Translations under genes and position numbers: made by a program
Part shown: positions 29,225 through 38,366 of the stretch, piece by piece
How positions within the stretch are numbered: the first letter of the stretch is position 1
How the letters are laid out: the number at the start of each line of letters is the position of its first letter
Notes under the pieces: model-generated
The model's input: only the letters and a program-made list of their open reading frames with translations
Databases searched by the model: none
Told to the model about the DNA's origin: nothing
Origin: Micromonospora sp. FIMYZ51
GTDB taxonomy: Bacteria; Actinomycetota; Actinomycetes; Mycobacteriales; Micromonosporaceae
Direction of reading: 5' to 3'
DNA length: 64,000 nucleotides
NCBI RefSeq assembly: GCF_038246755.1
Contig: NZ_CP134706.1
Coordinates: forward strand, 4,712,001-4,776,000

Positions 29225-30433
29225 TCAGGCGGTGGCCACGGCGGCGTAGCGGCTGGCCGGCCGAGGCAGGCCGAGCAGGTCACGCAGCGTCCCACCGGGG
29301 TAACCGGCGCGGAACAGATTCCGCTCGCGCAGGGCCGGGACCAACGCCCGGGTGATCGCCGTGAGATCGTCGGGGAGCACGGCGGGACGCAGCCGGAACC
29401 CGGCCAGGCCGCTGCGCTGCCACTCCTGGATGAGGTCGGCGAGCTGTCCGGGGGTGCCGGTGAACGTGGTCGCGTCGGAGTGCAGGTCAGTGCTGGCCAG
29501 GTCGTTGAGGCGGGCCCGACGCCCGCGCGCCAGGGCCGGTGTCTCGTCGAGCAGGACCAGCAGGTCGGCGAGGATGCGCAGCGGCGGCCCGGTGCGGCCG
29601 ACGATCTCCTCGGCGGCACGGATCTCGGCAACGATGGCGGCGGCGTGGCCGGCGTCGGCGGGGGTGACGAAGACGACGTCGGCGTGCCGGGCGGCGAAGG
29701 CGTACGGCACCGATGAATGAGCGAGGGCGGCCACCACCGGCTGGCCCTGCGGTGGACGGGGCACGATGGACGGCCCCTTCACGGAGAACCACCTGCCGGT
29801 GAAGTTGATGTAGTGCAGCCGGTCCCGGTCGACGAAGCGACCGGTGGCGACATCCCGAATCTCGGCGTCGTCCTGCCAGCTGTCCCAGAGCCGCCGGACG
29901 ACCTCCACCGCGTCGCCCGCTTCGGCGAACAGGTCGCCGATCAGACGTACCGTTTCCGGGTCGTCCAGCTGGGTCGGATCCAGGATGGGCAGGTCGCGGC
30001 GGCCGAAGTGGCGCGCCTCGGACCGGCGCGCGGAGACGCGGGGTCGCCAGCCGGCCCTCCCGCCGCTGACATGGTCGAGGGTGGCCACCGCGGTGGAGAC
30101 GTGGAACGGTTCGGTGTGCGTGACGCTTGTGGTCGGTACCAGCCCGATGTGCCGGGTCAGGGGGGCGATCCGGGCGGCGACGAGCAGTGCGTCCAACCGT
30201 CCGCGCATCTGGTCGGTGTGGCCGTCTGGCCCGTCGGCCGCGCCTGATTGCAGGTCGAGACTGTCTTCGAGGGTGACCATGTCGAGCGCGGCGCGTTCGG
30301 CTTCGCCAGCCAGGGTGGCCCACCAACGGGGGGACAGCGGCGCGGCAGGCTCGGCGGGTGAGATACGCCAGGCAGCCGGGTGCCAGCCGAGGCCGTCGAG
30401 GGCCACGGCCAGGTGGAGAGTGGAGTCGGACAT
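29225..30433 (-). CDS. Divergent LLM-class flavin monooxygenase
   Basis: The 402-residue protein begins MSDSTLHLAVALDGLGWHPAAW. It shares ATLDHVSGGRAGWRP, FTGRWFSVKGPSIVPRPPQGQPVV and FRAGYPGGTLRDLLGLPRP with NtaA-like enzymes, but has VTLEDSLDLQSGAADG instead of the usual LAE motif. It is therefore a divergent member of the same superfamily, which is common in actinobacterial sulfur clusters. The start at 30433 is 12 nt from the stop of the ABC ATPase gene. Confidence 0.82.
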   Translation of the reverse strand: MSDSTLHLAVALDGLGWHPAAWRISPAEPAAPLSPRWWATLAGEAERAALDMVTLEDSLDLQSGAADGPDGHTDQMRGRLDALLVAARIAPLTRHIGLVPTTSVTHTEPFHVSTAVATLDHVSGGRAGWRPRVSARRSEARHFGRRDLPILDPTQLDDPETVRLIGDLFAEAGDAVEVVRRLWDSWQDDAEIRDVATGRFVDRDRLHYINFTGRWFSVKGPSIVPRPPQGQPVVAALAHSSVPYAFAARHADVVFVTPADAGHAAAIVAEIRAAEEIVGRTGPPLRILADLLVLLDETPALARGRRARLNDLASTDLHSDATTFTGTPGQLADLIQEWQRSGLAGFRLRPAVLPDDLTAITRALVPALRERNLFRAGYPGGTLRDLLGLPRPASRYAAVATA

Positions 30434-30445
30434 CGGTGCTTCCTC

Positions 30446-32095
30446 CTACGGTCGGCCGTCGGTGACGAGGTCTGGCAGCGCGTCGAGCAGCGATCGGGTG
30501 TAGTCGTGGCGCGGGTAGGTGAAGACGTCTCCGACCGGGCCGTCTTCGACAATCTCGCCGTCCTTCATGACGAGGACCCGGTCGGCGAGGTGGTGCACGA
30601 CGCCCAGGTCGTGGGAGATGAACAGCAGCGCGGTGCCGTCGGCGGCGCGCAGGTCAGCCAGCAGGTCGAGGACCTGCGCCTGGACGGAGACGTCGAGGGC
30701 GGAGACCGGTTCGTCGCAGACGATCAAGGTGGGTCGGGGGGCGACAGCGCGGGCGATGGCGACGCGTTGGCGCTGGCCGCCGGAGAGCGACCGGGGGTGC
30801 CGGTCGCGCAGGTGCGGTTCGAGGCCGACGCGGCGCAGCAGTGCCGTAACGTCGTCGACGCGTGCGGCGCGGGTGAGTCCAGGGTCCAGGTTCTCGGCGA
30901 TCAGCTGCCCGACGGTGTAGCGGGGGTCGAAGGAGCTCATCGGATCCTGCGAGATCACCTGGAGCCGGCGTCGTAGTGGACGGCGGCGTCGTTCCACCGC
31001 GGCGGACCATGGGGTGCGTTCGAATGTGACGTCGCCGGCGTCGGGGGGCAGGAGACCGGCGACGATCCGGGCGAGGGTGCTCTTGCCGGAGCCGGACTCC
31101 CCCACCAGGCCGAGCGTCTCGCCGCGGGCGATGGTGAACGAGACGTTCCGTACGACTGTGTGTTCCCCGTACCGCTTGGTCAGGCCGGCCACGCTGAGCA
31201 CCGGCTCTCCGGCACGGACCGGTTGGCGGGCCGGCAGTGTCGCTTGGACCCGCACCACAACGGTGCGGCCGGGACCGCGACGGGCGGGTGTGCTCAGCCG
31301 GCGTCCGCGTGAGGAGGCCGACGGCACCGCGTCGAGGAGCTGCCGGGTGTACGGGTGGTTCGGGGCGCGCAGCAGCCGGTCAGCCGGTCCCTGTTCGACG
31401 ACCTGACCGTCGCGCATGACCAGGATCCGGTCGGCGATCTGGCCGACGACGGCAAGGTCGTGGCTGACCAGCAGGAGGCTCTGCCCAGCGGCCCGGCGTT
31501 CGGCGAGCAGGCTCAGGATCTGTGCCTGCACGGTGACGTCCAGAGCGGTGGTGGGCTCGTCGGCGATCAGCAGGGCCGGTTCCCCGGCGATGGCCGAGGC
31601 GATCAGGGCGCGCTGGCGCAGGCCGCCGGAGAGCTGGTGGGGGTACTGGCGGGACCGACGTTCCGGTTCCGGCACATGGACCTGGTCCAGCAGGTGGATG
31701 GTGCGGCCGGCCCGTTCCCAACGGTTGACGATGTCATGGGTGGCGAGCACCTCGGCGATCTCCGCGCCCACCGTGCGCAGCGGGTCCAGGGAAACCAACG
31801 CGTCCTGGAGTACGAGGCCGGCGAGACGGCCCCTGATGCGCCGCCAGTCGCGGGGGCGGTGACCTCGTACGTCCTGGCCGGCCAGTTCGAGGCGGGTGGC
31901 CTTGACGCGGGCGCCTGGGCCGGGGAGCCCCACGAGGGTACGGACGGTGACGCTCTTGCCCGAGCCGGACTCACCGACGATCGCGACGAATTCACCACGT
32001 TCGACAGTGAGGTCCACACCCCGTACGGCCCGGACCTCGCCGCCCTTCGTGGCGAAGGTGACGTGCAGGTTCTTGACGGCGACCAGTTGGCTCAT
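30446..32095 (-). CDS. Fused dipeptide/oligopeptide-type ABC ATPase (DppD-DppF fusion)
   Basis: ATG 32095 overlaps the permease stop (ATGA); 549 residues. Two complete nucleotide-binding domains are present. The first has GESGSGKSVT, LSGGLRQRALIASAI and LLIADEPTTALDV; the second has [25 protein letters not shown] and LIVCDEPVSALDV. Each ends with the peptide-type tail (LLDAVPSASSRGR and YTRSLLDALPDL). In this class the two domains are more often separate proteins. It drives the importer of 32092-35565, which by context may carry sulfur-containing peptides or thiol compounds. Confidence 0.9.
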   Translation of the reverse strand: MSQLVAVKNLHVTFATKGGEVRAVRGVDLTVERGEFVAIVGESGSGKSVTVRTLVGLPGPGARVKATRLELAGQDVRGHRPRDWRRIRGRLAGLVLQDALVSLDPLRTVGAEIAEVLATHDIVNRWERAGRTIHLLDQVHVPEPERRSRQYPHQLSGGLRQRALIASAIAGEPALLIADEPTTALDVTVQAQILSLLAERRAAGQSLLLVSHDLAVVGQIADRILVMRDGQVVEQGPADRLLRAPNHPYTRQLLDAVPSASSRGRRLSTPARRGPGRTVVVRVQATLPARQPVRAGEPVLSVAGLTKRYGEHTVVRNVSFTIARGETLGLVGESGSGKSTLARIVAGLLPPDAGDVTFERTPWSAAVERRRRPLRRRLQVISQDPMSSFDPRYTVGQLIAENLDPGLTRAARVDDVTALLRRVGLEPHLRDRHPRSLSGGQRQRVAIARAVAPRPTLIVCDEPVSALDVSVQAQVLDLLADLRAADGTALLFISHDLGVVHHLADRVLVMKDGEIVEDGPVGDVFTYPRHDYTRSLLDALPDLVTDGRP

Positions 32096-32982
32096 CGGCT
32101 CTGCCGTCCGTCGAAGCGGGCCTGCCAATGCCGACCGAGGACTGTCAGCGCCACCACGGTGAGGGTGATCGCGACACCCGGTGGGATGGTGATCCACCAG
32201 CCCACCTGTAGGTAGTTACGGCCCTCGGAGAGCATCGCGCCCCACTCGGGAGAGGGTGGTTGCGGACCCATGCCGAGAAAGCTCAGACCGGAGGCGGCGA
32301 GAACCGCCTCGCCGAGTCCGATCACGGCCAGCACCGGGATCGGGCCGAGGACGTTGGGTAGGACATGGCGGGCGACGAGCCGGGTCGGGGACAGGCCGAA
32401 GGTCACGGCCTGCTCGACATATCCGGCGCGGCGCACGAGCAGCGTCTGCGCCCGGACCACCCGAGCGTGGTGGGGCAGGGTCGCGATGCCGATGGCGACG
32501 ATGAGGCTTGTGGTGCCCGGACCGACGACGGCGATGAGCAGCAACGCCAGCAGCAGCATCGGGAACGCGGACAACGCGTCGAAGGAGCGGCTGAGTCCTT
32601 CGTCGGCGATCCGGTGCGCGAGTCCGGCGAGCAGGCCGAGCAGCACTCCTGCGGTGACCGCCATGGCGGTGGCGGCGACGCCGATGGTGAGCGAGTGCCC
32701 GGCGCCGTGCACCACCCGGGTCCACACGTCGCGGCCGAGGTGGTCCGTGCCGAGCCAGTGCGCCGCACCGGGTGGGGCGAGCACCGTGAGCGGATCGGCG
32801 GCGAGGGGGTCGCCGGGGGCGAGCAGGCTCGGGCGGACCACGGCCACGAGCAGCAGAAGCAGAAACCCACCGGCGACCAGCGGGCCTGGGCGCGGCCGCC
32901 GCCGACGCACGACCGGATGGAGAGATTCACCGTCCAGGGCTGTGGTGGACTCGGCGGGCACGCCGGCCAGCGTCACGGTCAT
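32092..32982 (-). CDS. Peptide-type ABC permease (DppC family)
   Basis: The 296-residue membrane protein has the N-terminal helix LVAGGFLLLLLVAVVRPSLL and the DppC block HWLGTDHLGRDVWTRVVHGAGHSL. Further helices follow, with the cytoplasmic loop YVEQAVTFGLSPTRLVARHVLPNVLGPI, which couples to the ATPase. FLGMGPQPPSPEWGAMLSEGR is a DppC/OppC hallmark. It ends with ATGA overlap onto the fused ATPase. Confidence 0.9.
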   Translation of the reverse strand: MTVTLAGVPAESTTALDGESLHPVVRRRRPRPGPLVAGGFLLLLLVAVVRPSLLAPGDPLAADPLTVLAPPGAAHWLGTDHLGRDVWTRVVHGAGHSLTIGVAATAMAVTAGVLLGLLAGLAHRIADEGLSRSFDALSAFPMLLLALLLIAVVGPGTTSLIVAIGIATLPHHARVVRAQTLLVRRAGYVEQAVTFGLSPTRLVARHVLPNVLGPIPVLAVIGLGEAVLAASGLSFLGMGPQPPSPEWGAMLSEGRNYLQVGWWITIPPGVAITLTVVALTVLGRHWQARFDGRQSR

Positions 32983-32984
32983 CG

Positions 32985-33920
32985 TCAGCTCCTTCGTAGG
33001 CGCGGGTCGACGAGCAGGTATGCGAGGTCGGCGGCGGTGTTGACCACCACGTAGACCGCGGCGGAGAGGGTCACCACGGCAAGGACGACGGGCATGTCCT
33101 TGCCGGTCACCGCGGCGAGGGTGACCTGGCCGAGTCCGGGACGGCCGAAGACCTGCTCGACGATGACGGCCCCGCCGAGCAGGGTCCCGAACAGCCAGCC
33201 GGCGAGTGTGATCGTCGGCAGCAGCGCGTGGCGCAGGGCGTGACGCAGCAACACCGCGCTCTCCCGCGTTCCCCGGGAGCGGGCGGTCAGGACGAACGGT
33301 TCGTCCAGCGCCCGGTCGAGCGCGTCACGCAGGATCTGGGCGAGCAGGCCCGCGATGGGCAGGGCGAGGGTGACGGCGGGGAGCACCAGGGCGGCGACGC
33401 CCTGATCGCCGGCCACCGGGAAGAGGCCCAGCCGGAACGAGAAGACGGTGAGCAGCACGATGCCGATGAGGAACGTCGGGGTGGAGACCAGCACCAGCTC
33501 GAGCCCGGAGCTGGCGCGCCGCAACCAGGGCCGACGATGGCCGGCGGTCGCGGTGGCGAGGGCGATGGCGAGCAGCACGCCGAGCCCGGCAGCGGTCACC
33601 GCGAGGGTGAGGGTGGCGGTGAGCTGCTCGCCGATCACCTCCGCCACGGGACGTTGCAGCAGGTAGGAGCGGCCCAGGTCGCCTTCGGCGAGGCGGCGCA
33701 GGTAGTCGAGGTACTGGACGGCCGCCGGCCGGTCCAGGGCCCACTCGGTGATGATCTCTGCCCGGATCTGCGGGGTGTCGGCGCCGTCGCCGACGATGGC
33801 GTCAACGGTGTCGCCGGGCGCGGCCAGCAGCGCCAGGTAGGCGGCGCTGGTCGCGGCCCAGAGGACGACGAGTCCGGTGCCGAGCCGACGGGTCACGGCG
33901 CGCAGGCGGGGCTGGCGCAT
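32985..33920 (-). CDS. Peptide-type ABC permease (DppB family)
   Basis: The 311-residue membrane protein starts at 33920, one base after the binding-protein stop. It has the DppB layout: first helix TGLVVLWAATSAAYLALLAAPGD, then YLDYLRRLAEGDLGRSYLLQRPVAEVI, helices to about 290 and the coupling loop ALDEPFVLTARSRGTRESAVLLRHALRHALLPTI. It forms the pore with the DppC-type protein. Confidence 0.9.
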   Translation of the reverse strand: MRQPRLRAVTRRLGTGLVVLWAATSAAYLALLAAPGDTVDAIVGDGADTPQIRAEIITEWALDRPAAVQYLDYLRRLAEGDLGRSYLLQRPVAEVIGEQLTATLTLAVTAAGLGVLLAIALATATAGHRRPWLRRASSGLELVLVSTPTFLIGIVLLTVFSFRLGLFPVAGDQGVAALVLPAVTLALPIAGLLAQILRDALDRALDEPFVLTARSRGTRESAVLLRHALRHALLPTITLAGWLFGTLLGGAVIVEQVFGRPGLGQVTLAAVTGKDMPVVLAVVTLSAAVYVVVNTAADLAYLLVDPRLRRS

Positions 33921-33921
33921 G

Positions 33922-35565
33922 TCAGTTGCCGATCCACAGGTCGTAGGCGCTTGCGGGTACGCCGGCGGTGGGTTCGAACCGGACGCCGCCGACTGTGGTG
34001 CTGGCGGCGATCTGGTCGGCCGGCGCGTAGAGGGGCAGCAGCAGGGCCTGGTCGACGACGACGCGTTGTTGCAGGTCGGCGTAGATCGAGGCGCGCCCGG
34101 CGGGGTCGGCGGTGGCCTGGCCGGTGTCGAGAAGCTGATCGATGCGGGGATCGTTGACCCTGGTCCGGTTGATGCCGCCCTGGCTGTGTAGGAGTAGGTT
34201 CAGCGCGGCCCCCGCGTCCGTGTCGGCGCGGGAGTTGTCGAACACCTCGTACTGGTTGGTGTCGAAGGCCTCCTGGGCGGTGCCCTGGTCGACGAGGGAG
34301 ATCTTGAGGTCGATGCCGGCGCTCTGCTTGACGGCCGCCTGGATGGCCTGGGCCAGCACGTCGCGGCGGTCTCTGACGAACGGGGCGGCCTGTACCAGCC
34401 GAACCGTCAGCCGCCTGCCGTCCTTGACCCGGTAACCGTCCGCGTCGCGCCGGGTCCAGCCGGCCTGGTCCAGCAGGGCGTTGGCGGTGATCGCGTTGCC
34501 GCCGTAGCTGCCGTCGAGGCGCTTGTCGTACAGCGGACTGGATGGGCTGATGACGCTCCACGCGCGGACGGCGGTGTCGCGGTAGACCGCCTTGAGCACG
34601 GTGTCGACGTCGACGGCTTCCCGGAATGCCCGTCGTACCCGCAGGTCGTCGAAGGGTGTCCGGGAGGTGTTGAAGTAGTACGAGTAGGCAGATCCGGAGT
34701 TGAGCTGCCGGATCAGGCGCAGCCTCGGGTTGGCCGTGATCAGCTGTTGGTCGGTGGCAGGCACACCTTCGATGAGCTGGACCTGGCCGGAGGTGAGGGC
34801 GCCGATCCGGACGGCGGACTCCTTGAGGAACCGGTAGGTGATGCCGTCCAGGTACGCGGGGCCGGTGTGGGTGGCGCTGGGCGGCGCCCAGTCGTAGCCG
34901 GGGTTGCGCTTGTAGTGCAGTTCCTGGCCGGGCACGTAACGGTCCAGGACGAACGGGCCGGTGCCGGCGAGGTCGACGCCGCCGGCCTTGAGGTTCTTCG
35001 CCTCGCGCAGCGATTTCGGGGACACCTGCGCGCCCTGCGGAGAGGCGAGGAAGTCGAGGATGAGCACGTCCGGGTTGGTGAGGGTGAGCCGTACCGTGCG
35101 CGCGTCCACCACCTCGACGGTGTCGAGGTTGCGTAGCTGCACGGCGGCGACGGCCGGCGCGTACCCGGGTTCCCGGAGCTTGTCGATGTTGGCCTTGACG
35201 GCCGTGGCGTCGAACGGGGTGCCGTCGGAGAACGTGACCTTGTCCCGGAGGGTGACGGTGTAGGAGCGACCGTCCGGCGTCGTTTGCCAGCCGGTGGCCA
35301 ACCAGGGCACCAGCTTGCCCTGTTGGTCGTAGCTGAGCAGCGACTCGAAAGTGTTCCAGACCAGCAGGCGGGCCTTGGCCTGGGCGTACAGATGCGGGTT
35401 GAGGGTGATCGGCTCGGTTTCGATGGCCCAGGTGAGGGTGCCGCCGGAGCGGGGTTGGCTGGCGGCGTCGGAAGCCGGGGCGGCGTCCGTCGAGCAGCCG
35501 GTGACCCCGGCGAGCAAAGCGACGAGGGCGACGGCGGTCAGGGTACGAAGGTGGGGCGCGGGCAT
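33922..35565 (-). CDS. Family 5 (peptide-type) substrate-binding lipoprotein
   Basis: The 547-residue protein has the signal peptide TLTAVALVALLAGVTGCS with a lipobox cysteine. The mature part (GGTLTWAIETEPITLNPHLYAQAKARLLVWNTFESLL, TVTLRDKVTFSDGTPFDATAV, FNTSRTPFDDLRVRRAFREAVD, and a C-terminal ASAYDLWIGN) is the SBP_bac_5 fold of Dpp/Opp systems. Relatives bind peptides, nickel, glutathione or other ligands. It is the first gene of the long operon running to 25646. A leader peptide and dyad operator lie upstream. Confidence 0.9.
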   Translation of the reverse strand: MPAPHLRTLTAVALVALLAGVTGCSTDAAPASDAASQPRSGGTLTWAIETEPITLNPHLYAQAKARLLVWNTFESLLSYDQQGKLVPWLATGWQTTPDGRSYTVTLRDKVTFSDGTPFDATAVKANIDKLREPGYAPAVAAVQLRNLDTVEVVDARTVRLTLTNPDVLILDFLASPQGAQVSPKSLREAKNLKAGGVDLAGTGPFVLDRYVPGQELHYKRNPGYDWAPPSATHTGPAYLDGITYRFLKESAVRIGALTSGQVQLIEGVPATDQQLITANPRLRLIRQLNSGSAYSYYFNTSRTPFDDLRVRRAFREAVDVDTVLKAVYRDTAVRAWSVISPSSPLYDKRLDGSYGGNAITANALLDQAGWTRRDADGYRVKDGRRLTVRLVQAAPFVRDRRDVLAQAIQAAVKQSAGIDLKISLVDQGTAQEAFDTNQYEVFDNSRADTDAGAALNLLLHSQGGINRTRVNDPRIDQLLDTGQATADPAGRASIYADLQQRVVVDQALLLPLYAPADQIAASTTVGGVRFEPTAGVPASAYDLWIGN

Positions 35566-35712
35566 GCGGAAGTCTCCTGTCCAGGCAGGCAGAAGCGGGT
35601 ACGACGAGGCCCCACGCGTCGGTGGCGCGGGTCACGGTGCGGTGCGGGCGGTCGGCTCGACGGTGAGCCCCACCTCGGTGGGCCGGTGCGGCGCAGCGGG
35701 TGTGGGTGCCGG

Positions 35713-35790
35713 TCAGCGCAGACAGGAGCTGGACCACACTCGACCGAAGTCGATGTGGCCGCGGGAGGTCAACCGCAGCTCACTGGACAT
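35713..35790 (-). CDS. Putative cysteine-responsive leader peptide
   Basis: A 25-residue uORF starts at ATG 35790 on the operon strand, about 95 nt downstream of dyad 2 and 147 nt before the binding-protein start. It reads LTSRGHIDFGRVWSSSC near its end. The pattern L-x-R-x-H-x-D-x-x-R-V followed by a terminal cysteine is that of actinobacterial sulfur-operon leader peptides, thought to sense cysteinyl-tRNA through ribosome stalling. The mechanism here is inferred. Confidence 0.65.
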   Translation of the reverse strand: MSSELRLTSRGHIDFGRVWSSSCLR

Positions 35791-35884
35791 GAGTCGAGTT
35801 CACTGCTCGGCGACGGGGATGTCAACGGAAGCGCCGGTGGATGTCGTCTTTCGCACCCCGGGCCGCCGATCCGTTGACCAAATA

Positions 35885-35903
35885 CCTATTAGACCTATAG
35901 GCT
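35885..35903. promoter_or_regulatory. Sulfur-island dyad 2 (ACCTA-N9-TAGGC)
   Basis: CCTA and TAGG are separated by 9 nt in an AT-rich island. It lies between the quinone-oxidoreductase gene and the leader peptide of the peptide-type ABC operon (minus strand). Confidence 0.6.
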
Positions 35904-35980
35904 TTATGGGCTTGTGGCAGGCGGGCGGCTCATGATCCCCACGCTTGAGCCGCCCCGCCTTTCACACTTTCGAACCGCAG

Positions 35981-36889
35981 TCAGTCCACGTCGAGCAGTA
36001 CCTTGCCGGCCACCCGGCGACCGAGCAGCGCCGCTGCGGCCTCGTCGAGGCGCCGCCAGGAGCCACGCCAGCCCACCGGCGCCCGGAGCGCACCCTTACG
36101 CACGAGGTCCATCAGGTGAGCCAGATCCTCGCCCGGCGAGGTGACATCGCCGAAGGACCGCAGGGACCGCGCAGCCCCGAAGGCGAAGGTGGAGTTCACC
36201 GGAAAGGTGGCGGGCTCACCGGAGGCCCACCCGATGCTGTGCAACACGCCGCCCGGAGACAACAGCCGCCAGGCGGCCGGCAGGACGACTCCACCCACCG
36301 TCTCAACGACCACGTCGACCTCATCGTCGATGGCGTCGATGCCGACCACGACCTCGTTCGCGCCGAGCGACGCCAGACCGGCAGCCCGACTGGCGGACCC
36401 GACCACCGCGATCACCTCAGCACCCACACCGCGGGCCAACTGCACGGCAATACGACCCACTCCCCCGGACGCTCCGGTCACCAGCACTCGCCGCCCCTGA
36501 AGTGGGCCGGTGGAGCGCAGCGCGCGCAGGGCGGTCACCCCGACGGTCGGCAACACAGCCAACTCGGCGACGTCCATACCGGATGGGATCTCGGCAACGG
36601 CGTCGACATCGACGGCCACCCGGTTGGCCCAGGCCCCGGCGCCCAGGGCGACCACCCACGCGCCGACGCGCGGACCAGCGCCCGTCTCGGCGGCGCGTAG
36701 CACCCGCCCGACGGCGTCATGGCCGAGCACTGCGCCCGACGGAAACGCTCTGGCGTAACGAACCTCGCCGTGATTGACCGACACATGCTCGACGTCGATC
36801 AGGACCTGATCGGGGCCGGCGACAGGCTCGGGCACCTCGTCCGGCCGATATCCCGGGTCGGCGTCAGGGGTGGCGATGATCGCGCGCAT
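35981..36889 (-). CDS. Zinc-independent MDR alcohol dehydrogenase / quinone oxidoreductase
   Basis: The 302-residue protein starts at ATG 36889. The N-terminal GroES-like part (DQVLIDVEHVSVNHGEVRYA, LGHDAVGRVL) is followed by the NADP-binding Rossmann fold VLVTGASGGVGRIAVQLARGVGAEVIAVVGS. Structural-zinc cysteines are absent, so it fits the quinone-oxidoreductase branch of the MDR superfamily. It reduces or oxidises carbonyls or enones with NADPH. It is last in the three-gene operon starting at 38351 and may process the aldehydes or ketones left after desulfonation (inference). Confidence 0.8.
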   Translation of the reverse strand: MRAIIATPDADPGYRPDEVPEPVAGPDQVLIDVEHVSVNHGEVRYARAFPSGAVLGHDAVGRVLRAAETGAGPRVGAWVVALGAGAWANRVAVDVDAVAEIPSGMDVAELAVLPTVGVTALRALRSTGPLQGRRVLVTGASGGVGRIAVQLARGVGAEVIAVVGSASRAAGLASLGANEVVVGIDAIDDEVDVVVETVGGVVLPAAWRLLSPGGVLHSIGWASGEPATFPVNSTFAFGAARSLRSFGDVTSPGEDLAHLMDLVRKGALRAPVGWRGSWRRLDEAAAALLGRRVAGKVLLDVD

Positions 36890-36957
36890 GAACTCCTCCA
36901 GGCCATCTGCAACGATAGTGCGCCTCGGCCAGTTTCGTGGCCCGGTGCGGCAACGGA

Positions 36958-37491
36958 TCAGGCCGCCCGGCAGGCAGAAGGCTCGACGTGTTCGGCCAGG
37001 CCCGCGTACCGGCCTCGGTGGTAGAGCAGCGGTGAGCCGGCACCGTGCCGCAGCAATTCCGGCTCGGCGAGGACGATGGCATGGTCTCCGACGGCCACCC
37101 GGTCGACAACGCGGCACAGCAGCCAGGCGAGAGTGCCCTCGATCAGTGGCACCCCCTCGGGGCCGACCCGCCAGCGGGTCGGCGCGGCGAAGCGGTCGAC
37201 CCCGCTTGTCGCGAACGTCCGGGCCACCTCCTGCTGGTGGCGGCCGAGCAGGTGCACCCCCACGTACCGGCTGCGGGAGACGGTGGGCCAGCTCGACGAC
37301 CGCAGGTTCAGGCAGAACGAGACGATCGGTGGCTCCAGCGACACCGAGGTGAACGACGTGGCGGTGAAACCGACCGCCGGAGCGCCGGGCGCGGTGACCA
37401 CGGTGACGGTGCTGGCCTGATGGCGCAGCAACGTCCGCAGAGCCGCCACGTCGGCGTCGACCGGTTCCGGGCTGTCGGCGGGTTGGTTCAT
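36958..37491 (-). CDS. Flavin reductase (FMN reductase partner of monooxygenases)
   Basis: The 177-residue protein is of the flavin-reductase-like split-barrel family: LRTLLRHQASTVTVVTAPGAPAVGFTATSFTSVSLEPPIVSFCLNLRSSSWP, then VHLLGRHQQEVARTFATSGVDRF and GDHAIVLAEPE. It would supply FMNH2 to the many LLM monooxygenases in the island. A close paralogue lies at 50466-50978. It is 32 nt downstream of the DUF1684 gene. Confidence 0.88.
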   Translation of the reverse strand: MNQPADSPEPVDADVAALRTLLRHQASTVTVVTAPGAPAVGFTATSFTSVSLEPPIVSFCLNLRSSSWPTVSRSRYVGVHLLGRHQQEVARTFATSGVDRFAAPTRWRVGPEGVPLIEGTLAWLLCRVVDRVAVGDHAIVLAEPELLRHGAGSPLLYHRGRYAGLAEHVEPSACRAA

Positions 37492-37523
37492 GGCGTTCCT
37501 CCGCGGGGTCAGCTGAGCGCAGG

Positions 37524-38351
37524 CTACGACCGGGAGGTCGCGAGCCGCTCGTACGGGATCTTCTCGCCGGCCTCGACAGCCACCGGCAGACGGTTCTCGG
37601 CAGGCGGTAGCGGACAGGTCGCGAAGTCGGTGTAGGCGCAGGGCAGATTGCTGGCCCGGTTGAAGTCGAGCGTCACCTCACCTCGGTCGCCGGGCGCGTC
37701 CACGGCGAGGGAGCGGACCGCCGGGTAGGTGGTCACTCCTGCGGTGGTGTCGGTGAACAGGACCGACAGCCCGCCCGGCGTCGCGCCGGTGAACGCGGTC
37801 AGGCTCAGCGGAAGCCCGTCGACCTCGAAGTCAATCCGGCCTGTCGCGTCGTAGATGTGCTCAAGACCTTCGACGGCGGCGGCCACCGTGGTGGCTCGGG
37901 GCACGTCGAAAGGCACGTACCGGCCGGCGAGGACCCACCTGAGGGTGGGCGGGTACGCCGGAGTGCCCCGGTACGCGGTACGGAGCGAGTGGTCGGGCCA
38001 GCGGGGCCGGAGGATGTCACGCCCGCCACGGCGAGCAATCTCCACCACGCCGCCGCCGCCGACGACGCCGACGACGACAGAGGCCCGCTCCGCGATCGGT
38101 TCGAAGGTGTGCCGGCCGGTCACCCGCTGACCGTCGACGATGATCTCCTCGCCCGGGACGAGCACGACGACCACACCACCGTCGTCGTCAACATGCCACG
38201 CTCCGGGGGCATCCGGGAATCGCTGAGGTGCCGGGCCGAGCCAATGCAGTCCGGTCACCGCAAGGAAGCCGTGCGGATCCGCAAGAGTCGCCTCGTGGCG
38301 GCGGTGCCAGTCATGCCACTCCCGCACGAACGAATCGGTGTCGACGGTCAT
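37524..38351 (-). CDS. DUF1684 family protein
   Basis: The 275-residue protein starts at ATG 38351 and begins EWHDWHRRHEATLADPHGFLAVTGLHWLGPAPQRFPDAPG. It ends with the conserved DFNRASNLPCAYTDFATCPLPPAENRLPVAVEAGEKIPY. These blocks define DUF1684, of unknown function, often found beside flavin-dependent enzymes. It is the first gene of the operon DUF1684-flavin reductase-MDR. A short uORF, a dyad operator and a cysteine leader lie upstream. Confidence 0.82.
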   Translation of the reverse strand: MTVDTDSFVREWHDWHRRHEATLADPHGFLAVTGLHWLGPAPQRFPDAPGAWHVDDDGGVVVVLVPGEEIIVDGQRVTGRHTFEPIAERASVVVGVVGGGGVVEIARRGGRDILRPRWPDHSLRTAYRGTPAYPPTLRWVLAGRYVPFDVPRATTVAAAVEGLEHIYDATGRIDFEVDGLPLSLTAFTGATPGGLSVLFTDTTAGVTTYPAVRSLAVDAPGDRGEVTLDFNRASNLPCAYTDFATCPLPPAENRLPVAVEAGEKIPYERLATSRS

Positions 38352-38366
38352 CGGGCGCTCCTTGGG

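Noticed and set aside
33893..35737. 614-residue minus frame overlapping the family 5 binding-protein gene
   Set aside because: Arg/Pro-rich shadow in another frame; the 547-residue frame has a signal peptide and full SBP fold.
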